A DNA stretch of 8,573 bases from positions 1-8,573 of the forward strand of contig CAJBVU010000093.1 of NCBI GenBank assembly GCA_903959115.1. The letters run 5' to 3'. The translations under genes were made by a program, and so were the position numbers. Origin of the DNA: an uncultured Bacteroidota bacterium. Lineage in GTDB: Bacteria; Bacteroidota; Bacteroidia; NS11-12g; UBA955. Shown here piece after piece: positions 1 to 7,459 of this stretch. The number at the start of each line of letters is the position of its first letter. The stretch's first letter is position 1. The notes beneath the pieces are model-generated. The model saw only the letters and a list, made by a program, of their open reading frames with translations, searched no databases and was not told the DNA's origin.

Positions 1-2240
1 ATTTCATCCTTATCCAATGAGTTAAATACGATCACATCATCAATGCGGTTCAAGAACTCCGGTGAAAAGAATTTCTTCAACTGGGTCTCAATCACCTGCT
101 TAGAATCCCTCTCCTTATTGACTTCTTTGGTACCCGTACCAAATCCTACGCCCGTTCCAAACTCCTTCAACTGCCTTGAACCGATGTTCGATGTCATAAT
201 GATCACCGTGTTTCTAAAGTCGATTTTCCGACCCATAGAATCCGTCATCTGTCCCTCGTCCAAAACTTGCAACAACAAATTGAACACATCTGGGTGGGCC
301 TTTTCTACCTCATCAAACAAGATTACCGAGTAGGGTTTGCGACGAACTTTCTCCGTTAGCATACCGCCTTCTTCGTAACCCACGTAGCCTGGAGGGGCAC
401 CAACCAAACGACTAACGGCGAACTTCTCCATGAACTCAGACATATCGATGCGAATCATCGCGTCGTCTGCATCAAACAAGAATTCACTCAACGCCTTTGC
501 CAACTCGGTTTTACCCACACCTGTAGGCCCAAGAAATATAAATGACCCAATGGGGTGATTGGGCTCCTTGAAACCCGCACGCGTCCTTTGAATCGTTTTT
601 GTTAGCTTTTCAACAGCCTTGTCTTGACCAATCACACGCTTACGAAGGGTATCGGCCATCGTTAACAATCTACGACTTTCATCCTCAGCCATTCGCTTCA
701 CAGGAATCCCCGTAATCATAGAAATTACTGCAGCGATATCATCTTCGGTAACCATGAACTTTTCGGTTGCTGTTTGCGCTTCCCATCGGGCCTTGGCAGT
801 TTCGAGCTCTTCCAACAATCGTTTTTCGGTATCTCTCAACTTGGCAGCTTCCTCAAAATTCTGACTTTTCACCACCTTGTTTTTCTCCAATTTAATGGCT
901 TCGATTTGGGTTTCAAAATCCACAATTTCAGCAGGGACATTTATGTTACTGATATGAACCCTAGCCCCTGCCTCATCCAAAATATCTATCGCCTTGTCTG
1001 GAAGATGTCGATCACTCATGTAACGAACACTCAAATCTACACAAGCTTTCAATGCCTCAGGAGTGTATTTTACCCCGTGGTGATCCTCGTATTTATTGCA
1101 AATATTATGTAAAATCTCAACCGTCTCTTCTGGTGATGCGGGTTCAATCAAAACCATCTGGAACCTGCGTTCCAAAGCACCATCCTTCTCGATATACTGA
1201 CGGTATTCGTCTAATGTAGTAGCTCCAATGCACTGAATTTCGCCCCTGGCCAACGCAGGCTTGAACATATTTGACGCATCCAAAGAACCACTAGCACCGC
1301 CAGCACCCACAATGGTATGAATCTCATCGATAAATAAAATCACATCGTCTGCCTTCTCCAACTCCATCATCAATGCTTTCATCCGCTCTTCAAACTGACC
1401 GCGATACTTGGTACCGGCAACCATAGAGGCGATATCCAAACTCACCACCCGTTTATTGAACAAAACTCGACTTACTTTTCTTTGGATGATACGAAGTGCC
1501 AATCCTTCCGCGATGGCCGTTTTACCCACACCGGGCTCTCCGATCAAAACAGGATTATTCTTCTTACGTCGACTCAAAACCTGACTCACACGCTCAATCT
1601 CTTTTTCACGACCCACGATAGGGTCTAACTTACCTTCTTCGGCAGCCTTCGTAAGATCACGTCCAAAATTATCTAAAACCGGCGTCTTGGTTTTTGCCTT
1701 GCCTTTTCTGGCCTCAATTGCCTTTTGTTCTTCACGATAAAAATCTTCCGGGGTATCATTTTCATCACCACCAGATTCCGAACTCTCATTACGCAAACTA
1801 GATGTATCCACCCCTTCTTCTAGGGCCGATTTAAACACATCGTAATTTACACCATATTGATTCAAAATCTTCGACGCTACATTGTCCTCATCACGCAAAA
1901 TGGATAGCAGCAAATGTTCGGTTCCTATGAGATCCGTCTTGAAGATCTTCGCTTCTAGATAGGTAATCTTCAACGCCTTTTCCGCTTGTTTTGTCAAGGG
2001 AATATTGCCCAAATTTGCCGTTTTGGAGGCGGTTGTACGAATTACATCTTCTATGCTCTTTTTCAAGCGCAAGGCATCGATATCTAACATTTTTATTGTT
2101 TGAATCGCTTTGCCCTCGCCTTCGCGGATAATGCCCAAAAGCAGATGCTCGCAGCCAATATAATCGTGCCCCAACCGGATGGCTTCTTCCCGGCTGTATT
2201 GAATCACTTCCTTTACTCTTTGTGAAAATTTTGCTTCCAT
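1..2240 (-). CDS. clpC: ATP-dependent Clp protease ATP-binding subunit ClpC (3' end cut by window edge)
   Basis: Hsp100 AAA+ unfoldase that feeds substrates to the ClpP peptidase in the cytoplasm. The first 746 codons are present and the frame is open to the window edge; family members are usually about 820-850 residues, so roughly the last 100 are missing. Two Clp N-terminal repeats (each with an EHLLL motif) fill about residues 1-145. D1 has Walker A GEPGVGKT at 234-241 and Walker B ending D305-E306. A UVR-type coiled-coil segment (NFEEAAKLRD, 461-470) sits between the ATPase domains, which marks ClpC rather than ClpA or ClpB. D2 has Walker A GPTGVGKT at 571-578, Walker B D643-E644, and a VGF loop at 698-700 matching the ClpP-docking loop. 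The start ATG (complement of 2238-2240) begins the conserved MEAKFSQRV N-terminus; no Shine-Dalgarno sequence is visible. It is transcribed divergently from dnaB. No McsA/McsB or CtsR gene is in view. Confidence 0.96.
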   Translation of the reverse strand, partial: MEAKFSQRVKEVIQYSREEAIRLGHDYIGCEHLLLGIIREGEGKAIQTIKMLDIDALRLKKSIEDVIRTTASKTANLGNIPLTKQAEKALKITYLEAKIFKTDLIGTEHLLLSILRDEDNVASKILNQYGVNYDVFKSALEEGVDTSSLRNESSESGGDENDTPEDFYREEQKAIEARKGKAKTKTPVLDNFGRDLTKAAEEGKLDPIVGREKEIERVSQVLSRRKKNNPVLIGEPGVGKTAIAEGLALRIIQRKVSRVLFNKRVVSLDIASMVAGTKYRGQFEERMKALMMELEKADDVILFIDEIHTIVGAGGASGSLDASNMFKPALARGEIQCIGATTLDEYRQYIEKDGALERRFQMVLIEPASPEETVEILHNICNKYEDHHGVKYTPEALKACVDLSVRYMSDRHLPDKAIDILDEAGARVHISNINVPAEIVDFETQIEAIKLEKNKVVKSQNFEEAAKLRDTEKRLLEELETAKARWEAQTATEKFMVTEDDIAAVISMITGIPVKRMAEDESRRLLTMADTLRKRVIGQDKAVEKLTKTIQRTRAGFKEPNHPIGSFIFLGPTGVGKTELAKALSEFLFDADDAMIRIDMSEFMEKFAVSRLVGAPPGYVGYEEGGMLTEKVRRKPYSVILFDEVEKAHPDVFNLLLQVLDEGQMTDSMGRKIDFRNTVIIMTSNIGSRQLKEFGTGVGFGTGTKEVNKERDSKQVIETQLKKFFSPEFLNRIDDVIVFNSLDKDE

Positions 2241-2260
2241 GTTTTGGCTCTGCTTATCTA

Positions 2261-2268
2261 CAAATGTA
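2261..2268 (-). promoter_or_regulatory. Putative Bacteroidota -7 promoter box for clpC
   Basis: On the minus strand this reads TACATTTG, an exact match to the Bacteroidota -7 consensus TAnnTTTG. It lies 20 bases upstream of the clpC ATG, so transcription would start near 2254 and leave a leader of about 14 bases. I see no TTG at the expected -33 distance, so the call rests on the -7 box and its position. Confidence 0.45.
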
Positions 2269-2463
2269 TGGGCTCAAAATGGCATTTTAATCACCTTTAA
2301 CAAACAAGCCCTAACACTGTATGTTTTGTTGGATATAGCACGAATTATACCAAGATGATCTACCCCACGTTATCTGTCAAAGTGTCGGAAATACCACTTG
2401 CTCGCGTCATCAAAAATGTTTAAAAGTTTTGTTGCCGAAACATGAGAAAAACTTTGCAGTTTC

Positions 2464-2476
2464 CGTTTACTTTGTA
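2464..2476 (+). promoter_or_regulatory. Putative -7 promoter box for dnaB, almost touching the start codon
   Basis: CGTTTACTTTGTA contains TTACTTTG (2467-2474), one mismatch from TAnnTTTG. The same 13-mer occurs upstream of the sigma factor gene at 5713-5725. If this is the promoter, transcription starts around 2480, only a few bases before the ATG at 2483, giving a leaderless or nearly leaderless message. No TTG is found at the canonical -33 distance. Confidence 0.4.
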
Positions 2477-2482
2477 GGTCCT

Positions 2483-4075
2483 ATGGACGAGAACACCAGC
2501 CTCCGAAACACACGCAAAAGAGTTAATGTACCTAAAATCATCGGTCCCGATGCCAGTGGTCGTATGCCTCCAAATGCGAGGGAATTGGAAGAGGCCGTGC
2601 TCGGAGCGATGATGCTGGAGCGCGAAAAAATCCACACTGCCATAGAAATTCTAACCGACGGTCATTTTTATGCACCAGAAAATGGAAAAATCTTTAAAGT
2701 CATTTACAAATTATACAATGATGGAGGCGCTGTTGATTTACTTACCGTTGCCAACGAACTTCGCAACAACAACGAATTAGACCTCATTGGCGGTGCCTAC
2801 TATTTGGCTACCCTAACCAGTAAAGTATCCTCGGCGGCCAATCTAGATTACCACTCTAGAATTCTGACACAGAAATATGTGCAGCGCGAACTCATTCGTG
2901 TGGCTGGAGAAATTTCCTTGGACGCGTACGACGATGCCTTGGACTCCTTTGAAATGCTTGATGAATGCGAACGCAAGTTGTATGAAATCAAAAATGCAGG
3001 CTTAAAGCGCAGTTACCAAGGGATCGATCAACTGCTGCAAAGGGCGATGAAAGATCTGGAAGCCAGACAGGCAACCGACAACTCAGGAATTACAGGTGTA
3101 GCCACAGGTTTTAGTGATCTAGATAGAATTACCAGCGGATGGCAATCCTCTGATTTAATAATCCTTGCCGCCCGTCCTGCGATGGGTAAAACTGCGTTTG
3201 CTTTGAGCTTGATGCGCAATGCCGCGGTGGACTTTGGCAAAAAAGTCATGATATTCTCCTTGGAGATGGCCGATGTTCAGTTGGTCAATCGTTTGATGAG
3301 CGGGGAAGCCGAAATCGAATCAGACAAAATCAAAAAGAGCAACCTAACGGAACAGGAATGGCAGCGTTTGCACGACAAAACGGCTCTACTTAGCTCTTCC
3401 AGTATTTTCATCGACGATACGCCTCAGTTAAGTATTTTCGATTTAACTGCAAAATGCAGACGGATACACTCCCAAGGCGGATTGGATCTGGTTGTTGTGG
3501 ATTATTTGCAGTTATTGCGCCATGAAACCAAAGGACAAGGAAATCGTGAACAAGAAATCGCATTTATTTCACGGGCACTGAAAGGCTTAGCCAAAGAACT
3601 GAGCATCCCTGTCATCGCACTGGCACAGTTAAGTCGTGAAGTAGAAAAACGCGGAAACAAACGCCCCCAACTATCCGATTTGCGTGAATCAGGATCTATT
3701 GAGCAAGATGCCGATATGGTAATGTTCTTGTATCGCGATGAATACTACCAAAAAATGGGCATGAACGAGCCCGGCGCACAATCAGCACCTAGCGAAAGTC
3801 CGGGCAGTGAAATAGCTGGATTAACCGAAATCATCATCGGAAAAAACCGTCATGGCGAAACAGGATCTGCTTTTGCAAAATTCATCGGACAGTATTCAAA
3901 ATTTGTAGATTTGGACCCACAGGACCGGATGATGCTCGATAATAAGGGGGGAGATTTCAACTTCTATCAACCGCAGAGTGTTACCGTCCAGAGCAAGATG
4001 AATGCGGGATCGCCTTTCACAGAAGACAACGGCTGGAACTCAGGATTTACGCCCAATATCACAGAAGATTTTTAA
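2483..4075 (+). CDS. dnaB: Replicative DNA helicase DnaB
   Basis: Hexameric 5'-3' helicase that unwinds DNA at the replication fork and recruits primase. With the ATG at 2483 the protein is 530 residues. The N-terminal DnaB domain covers about residues 30-135. The RecA-like ATPase domain follows, with Walker A RPAMGKT at about 231-237, the FSLEM motif carrying the likely catalytic Glu261, Walker B LVVVDYLQL with Asp340, and the SGSIEQDADM segment near 403-412. The DNA-binding/arginine-finger region is KNRHGETG at about 454-461. There is no intein: the motifs run without interruption. A segment of about 20 residues rich in Pro, Ser and Gly lies before KNRHG, and a tail of about 50 residues ends in an acidic TEDF. 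The frame is open upstream to a TTG at 2429, but the putative promoter lies inside that extension and the extra residues look unlike DnaB, so I prefer 2483. Weak AGG at 2476-2478 precedes the start. Confidence 0.96.
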   Translation: MDENTSLRNTRKRVNVPKIIGPDASGRMPPNARELEEAVLGAMMLEREKIHTAIEILTDGHFYAPENGKIFKVIYKLYNDGGAVDLLTVANELRNNNELDLIGGAYYLATLTSKVSSAANLDYHSRILTQKYVQRELIRVAGEISLDAYDDALDSFEMLDECERKLYEIKNAGLKRSYQGIDQLLQRAMKDLEARQATDNSGITGVATGFSDLDRITSGWQSSDLIILAARPAMGKTAFALSLMRNAAVDFGKKVMIFSLEMADVQLVNRLMSGEAEIESDKIKKSNLTEQEWQRLHDKTALLSSSSIFIDDTPQLSIFDLTAKCRRIHSQGGLDLVVVDYLQLLRHETKGQGNREQEIAFISRALKGLAKELSIPVIALAQLSREVEKRGNKRPQLSDLRESGSIEQDADMVMFLYRDEYYQKMGMNEPGAQSAPSESPGSEIAGLTEIIIGKNRHGETGSAFAKFIGQYSKFVDLDPQDRMMLDNKGGDFNFYQPQSVTVQSKMNAGSPFTEDNGWNSGFTPNITEDF

Positions 4076-4088
4076 CAAACTTTATTCA

Positions 4089-4136
4089 TTAGATAACAGA
4101 AAGGGCCGACAATCGTCGGCCCTTTCTGTTATCTAA
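4089..4136. terminator. Shared bidirectional terminator between convergent dnaB and degP
   Basis: A perfect 22 bp inverted repeat (arms 4089-4110 and 4115-4136) with a four-base AATC loop. Its GC core GGGCCGAC/GTCGGCCC is followed on either strand by the T-rich run TTTCTGTTATCT, which is itself the outer part of the stem. The structure therefore presents a core hairpin plus T-rich tract to transcription from both sides. It starts 13 bases after the dnaB stop codon and ends 13 bases before the degP stop codon. Confidence 0.85.
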
Positions 4137-4149
4137 AAATCTTTACAAA

Positions 4150-5658
4150 TCAATCCTTGCGAGGCAACTTCACCGCAAAAACGCGCTCTTTTTTATCGGC
4201 AGCAAAACCCTCAATGGTAATCGCGCCCGACAGCGACTTCAACAAACTGCTAGCACCCTTTGCAGAATACACCGGCTCGTTGTTGATATGCGTAATCACA
4301 AATCCAGCTGGAATACCCGCATCCTTGAATAATCCTTTGTCTAGGGCTGTTACCTTCACGCCCGACTTCACGCCCAACGCAAGCTTTTCCTCCCTCGTAA
4401 CATTATCCATCTTCATACCCAAATAATCATCACTCACTTCTGCTTCCGCAACTTCCAACTTCGCCTTTCCATCGGCATTTAACAATGTCGCCTCGATATC
4501 CACCAAAGCACTCTTGCGCCTCACCGTAATCACCACCTTATCTCCAGGACGGTATTTCCCCACCTCTTCTTGCAACCTCGACGAAGTATTTACTTCGATG
4601 CCAGCCACTTTCAATATCACATCGCCTTTTTTGATGCCCGCCTTCTCACCCGCTCCGTTCTCCACCACCTCGGCCACATAAACCCCTTTCAAGTCCTTCA
4701 ACCCCTGCGCATCCGCCAATTCCTGACTAATTTCTTGAATCGATACGCCCAACAACGCCCTTTGCACCTTACCATATTTCATGATATCGTTCACCACCTT
4801 CTTCACCAAATTCACCGGCACCGCAAACCCATACCCCGCATAACTCCCAGTTTCAGAAGCAATTGCCGTATTGATACCCACCAATTCACCCGCCGTATTT
4901 ACCAACGCCCCCCCAGAGTTTCCCGGGTTGATGGCCGCATCGGTCTGAATAAAATTCTCAATCGCATATTTGTTCCCCTTGCTCCTTAATAAATCAATAT
5001 TCCGGCCCATCGCACTCACAATTCCCAATGTCACCGTGCTATTCAAGTTGAATGGATTTCCCACTGCAACCACCCACTGACCCACTTTCACCTCGTCCGA
5101 ATTGCCCAATTTCAAAAACGGCAACCCCTTTTCTCCGATGCGCAACAAAGCGATGTCCGTATTAGGATCCGTCCCAACCAACTCCGCCACATACGTTCTC
5201 TTATCGTTCAAAACCACTTCGATTTTCGATGCGCCATCAATCACGTGATTGTTTGTCACCACAAAACCATCATCGCTCAAAATCACACCTGAGCCACTGG
5301 CCTGACGTGGACCTTGCTGCTGAAACTCCATTCCCGGACCCCCACGAAAAAATTCAAATGGATCAACCGGCATTTGCTGCTGTCGATTCCCCTCACCCAT
5401 GGCATTGCCACCAGAAATGGTCGATTTGATATGTACAACTGCGGGATTTGCAATTTCCGACACTCCTGTGAAATCGAAAGCGGGAACTGCATTTAAACTT
5501 GCGTATCTGGCCAACTGACCAGAAGCATTTTGTTTTGCTTCGATAGTTGTAGCTTGATTAGAGGCAACAACCATGTAACCACCCAAACTGGCAACGCCAC
5601 CGGCCACACCAGCCAAAACGAGGGTGAAAATTTTGTGTTTGTCTAATAACTGTTTCAT
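4150..5658 (-). CDS. degP: DegP/HtrA-family periplasmic serine endoprotease
   Basis: Do-family protease, 502 residues, that degrades and may chaperone misfolded envelope proteins. A basic start followed by a hydrophobic stretch at about residues 10-32 forms a signal peptide or membrane anchor, placing the enzyme in the periplasm. The trypsin-like domain has a complete triad: His138 in TNNHVI, Asp168 in DPNTDIALL, and Ser248 in GNSGG. A Gln/Gly-rich stretch at about 88-120 corresponds to the flexible LA loop. PDZ1 covers about 300-390 and PDZ2 about 408-500; PDZ2 is more divergent. The length is usual for DegP with two PDZ domains. The ATG at 5656-5658 gives MKQLLDKHK just before the hydrophobic segment. 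It is transcribed divergently from an ECF sigma factor and a probable anti-sigma factor, suggesting envelope-stress control, though I could not identify its promoter with confidence. Confidence 0.95.
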   Translation of the reverse strand: MKQLLDKHKIFTLVLAGVAGGVASLGGYMVVASNQATTIEAKQNASGQLARYASLNAVPAFDFTGVSEIANPAVVHIKSTISGGNAMGEGNRQQQMPVDPFEFFRGGPGMEFQQQGPRQASGSGVILSDDGFVVTNNHVIDGASKIEVVLNDKRTYVAELVGTDPNTDIALLRIGEKGLPFLKLGNSDEVKVGQWVVAVGNPFNLNSTVTLGIVSAMGRNIDLLRSKGNKYAIENFIQTDAAINPGNSGGALVNTAGELVGINTAIASETGSYAGYGFAVPVNLVKKVVNDIMKYGKVQRALLGVSIQEISQELADAQGLKDLKGVYVAEVVENGAGEKAGIKKGDVILKVAGIEVNTSSRLQEEVGKYRPGDKVVITVRRKSALVDIEATLLNADGKAKLEVAEAEVSDDYLGMKMDNVTREEKLALGVKSGVKVTALDKGLFKDAGIPAGFVITHINNEPVYSAKGASSLLKSLSGAITIEGFAADKKERVFAVKLPRKD

Positions 5659-5712
5659 GTGCGTTCTTGAATCAAATTTTGTACCGAATTTTAACGCAGT
5701 TTAGGTGTAGTT

Positions 5713-5725
5713 CGTTTACTTTGTA
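5713..5725 (+). promoter_or_regulatory. Putative -7 promoter box for the sigma factor operon
   Basis: CGTTTACTTTGTA is identical to the 13-mer just upstream of dnaB and contains TTACTTTG (5716-5723), one mismatch from TAnnTTTG. Transcription would start near 5730, leaving a leader of about 45 bases before the ATG at 5775. A second TTTGTAC lies at 5678-5684 in the same 116 bp degP/sigma intergenic region. The divergent degP promoter must also be here or close by, but I see only weak candidates. Confidence 0.4.
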
Positions 5726-5774
5726 CTACGAAGGATTTACCTTTATCGATGAAAGCGTATTAAGCCCCCGTGCA

Positions 5775-6353
5775 ATGCCAAATCAAACCCGAAAAGACAC
5801 CGAAATTGTTGCGCGCATCCATGAAGGAGACCGCGAGGTGTTGATCGATTTGTATAAGCAATACGAGGCCATGATTTCTAACCACGTACTACAAAATTCC
5901 GGCAATGAGGATGACGCGAAAGACGTTCTGCAGGATACTCTCGTCGCGCTGTGGCAAAATGTCAGAAAGCCGCATTTCGAACTGACAGTTCAACTGTCAA
6001 CCTATCTTTTCGCAATCGCAAAAAACACCTGGCTCAAACAGTTAGACAAGCGAAAGCGTATAAAAGGAGAAAACTACATTACAGGGAAAGAAATCGCCGA
6101 ATCTGCCAATGTGGGTCAGCAAATGGACTATAGCATCGTCCGAAAAGCGATGGAATCCTTACAAGATAAATGTCGTAACATTCTGATTATGTTTTACTTT
6201 GATGGCTTCGACATGAAAACAATTGCATCAGCCAATGGCTTAGCCAGTGCATCGGTTGCCAAAGCAAAAAAACACCAATGTCTCAAAGGGCTTGAAGGAA
6301 TCATCAAACAGAACTATAGCGCCAGCGATTTTTACTTAAATACTGAATCATAA
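5775..6353 (+). CDS. ECF-type RNA polymerase sigma factor (sigma-70 family)
   Basis: A 192-residue alternative sigma factor that would direct RNA polymerase to a small regulon. Region 2 lies at about residues 22-95, with the core-binding segment around DAKDVLQDTLVALWQN (47-62) and a basic end KQLDKRKR (88-95). Region 4 lies at about 118-178, with a helix-turn-helix around MKTIASANGLASASVAKAKK. The wording AKAKKHQCLKGL at the end of region 4 is typical of Bacteroidota ECF proteins. Regions 1 and 3 are absent, as expected for ECF factors. The frame is open back to a TTG at 5667, but that overlaps the putative promoter and adds residues unlike a sigma factor, so the ATG at 5775 is preferred. It is followed after 14 bases by a membrane protein that is probably its anti-sigma factor, and diverges from degP. 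Target promoters cannot be read from the window. Confidence 0.9.
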   Translation: MPNQTRKDTEIVARIHEGDREVLIDLYKQYEAMISNHVLQNSGNEDDAKDVLQDTLVALWQNVRKPHFELTVQLSTYLFAIAKNTWLKQLDKRKRIKGENYITGKEIAESANVGQQMDYSIVRKAMESLQDKCRNILIMFYFDGFDMKTIASANGLASASVAKAKKHQCLKGLEGIIKQNYSASDFYLNTES

Positions 6354-6367
6354 ATTCAAATCACGCC

Positions 6368-7459
6368 ATGAAGCTCAACGACCCACGCATCGAAGCATAT
6401 CTCAATCAGGAAATGAGCGAGGCCGATGCGCAAGCGTTTGAGCAGGAGGCACAGGCAATTCCTGAAGTGTGGGAGCATATTCAATTTCAGCAATTCATGA
6501 TTCAAGGCATTCGTGAAGAAGGTGCTGCGGAGCTTAAAGATTTTATCGCCAATCGGATCACCGAAGAGGTAGAAGACGATTTCACCAGCAGAAACATTTG
6601 GTGGTCGGTAGCGGCTACGCTGATCATCTTGGCGGTGGGTTTGGGCGTAACCTATAAATTCCAGTGGCTTGACAATGATGCAAAAAGTGTAGTGGCCAAA
6701 ACGGATGTGAACCAAGGGGCAGAAAAATCCGCTTTGCAAAAACTTGAACCACAGCTCAGTGAATCTAAATCTGCGGCGGGGAACAATGCCTTTGGGGCGG
6801 ATTCTTTCTTGATGCCTGAAATCATCGCGGATAACGAAGAATCAAGCGACGCAATGGTTGAAGCGCCAATGAACGACGATGTTTTTGCATCACCGTTGAA
6901 AGACGATAAGCGGTTAGACATGGGCCGTCAGATGAATGGATTGGATTACAACAAGGAAATAGGAGCTGTAAATGTTGCACCGTTTGAAGTGTCAGCCATT
7001 GAATTAAATAATAGCCCACTTTCTAGAGTCACTTCCGCAGGGACCGTCTCTAAGCCAAACGCAAAGAGAAAAGTGGAATCCTCTATCCTGAGCGACACGA
7101 TTGAGAGTTACGCGGGCAAATCTAGAGTTGCTCAAAACGCAGAGGGTGTCGAAATTTCCTCAAACAGCAAACCCGCTTTTAAGAAAGCAAAATCTGAAGC
7201 CCCGAAGCAATTTTTAATTACTTTAAGCGAGCAAACGGGGATTACCAAACCGCAAGTTTTTATGGGCGGACAGGCCAATGGCAAAATCAACCTAACCCTT
7301 TGGAATGCGGGCACGTCGGACATCCTCATTTTCCACTTGGGCGATGAATACTACCTACAATTGGGCAATGATTTTTACTACCTACCTTTGATCCCAGGTT
7401 CAACGGCAAATCTAAAACCAGTTGCTGATCGGGCCATTTTGGAAAAATTGAAACAATGA
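6368..7459 (+). CDS. Putative membrane-bound anti-sigma factor with uncharacterised extracytoplasmic domain
   Basis: A 363-residue single-pass membrane protein. Residues 1-76 are charged and cytoplasmic; the start, with IEAYLNQEMSEADAQAFEQE at 8-27, matches the short N-terminal module common in Bacteroidota anti-sigma factors. One transmembrane helix lies at about 77-98 (IWWSVAATLIILAVGLGV). Residues 100-275 are polar, rich in Ser, Asp, Asn and Ala, and probably disordered. A compact C-terminal part at about 279-363 is rich in beta-prone residues with several aromatics (DEYYLQL, DFYYLPLIP); I do not recognise it. No zinc-binding HxxxCxxC motif is seen. Position directly behind the ECF sigma gene is the main support for the function; binding to that sigma factor is inferred. 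Its TGA overlaps the dapF ATG by four bases, which implies translational coupling. The existence of the gene is secure; the role is moderately so. Confidence 0.75.
   Translation: MKLNDPRIEAYLNQEMSEADAQAFEQEAQAIPEVWEHIQFQQFMIQGIREEGAAELKDFIANRITEEVEDDFTSRNIWWSVAATLIILAVGLGVTYKFQWLDNDAKSVVAKTDVNQGAEKSALQKLEPQLSESKSAAGNNAFGADSFLMPEIIADNEESSDAMVEAPMNDDVFASPLKDDKRLDMGRQMNGLDYNKEIGAVNVAPFEVSAIELNNSPLSRVTSAGTVSKPNAKRKVESSILSDTIESYAGKSRVAQNAEGVEISSNSKPAFKKAKSEAPKQFLITLSEQTGITKPQVFMGGQANGKINLTLWNAGTSDILIFHLGDEYYLQLGNDFYYLPLIPGSTANLKPVADRAILEKLKQ

Noticed and set aside
774..1112. Open frame of 112 codons on the plus strand opposite clpC
   Set aside because: It is antisense to the conserved UVR and D1 region of clpC and has no start-site signal of its own.
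2429..2482. In-frame N-terminal extension of dnaB from a TTG codon
   Set aside because: It would contain the likely promoter box, uses a rare start codon, and adds 18 residues that do not resemble DnaB; the ATG at 2483 is preferred.
2241..2482. Small RNA, riboswitch or tRNA in the clpC/dnaB intergenic region
   Set aside because: No cloverleaf, no strong hairpin with a T tract and no known riboswitch core was visible; only promoter-like boxes were found.
3737..3830. Possible intein or insertion element in dnaB, suggested by the length over E. coli DnaB
   Set aside because: The extra length is a loop of about 20 residues and a C-terminal tail; Walker A, Walker B and later motifs are uninterrupted and no intein splice motifs are seen.
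4582..4597. Dyad CGAAGTA-TT-TACTTCG inside degP
   Set aside because: A single 7 bp stem inside coding sequence is expected by chance at this scale and there is no context for an operator.
4570..4989. Open frame of 139 codons on the plus strand opposite degP
   Set aside because: It lies wholly within degP, whose triad and PDZ domains are clear; the product is rich in His, Arg and Pro, as expected for an antisense shadow.
5667..5774. In-frame extension of the sigma factor from a TTG codon, adding 36 residues
   Set aside because: It starts within 10 bases of the divergent degP start codon, spans the likely promoter, and precedes the point where sigma-like sequence begins.
5983..5999. Dyad TGACAGT-TCA-ACTGTCA inside the sigma factor gene
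   Set aside because: It lies in region 2 coding sequence with no second copy found nearby; a chance palindrome is the simpler reading.
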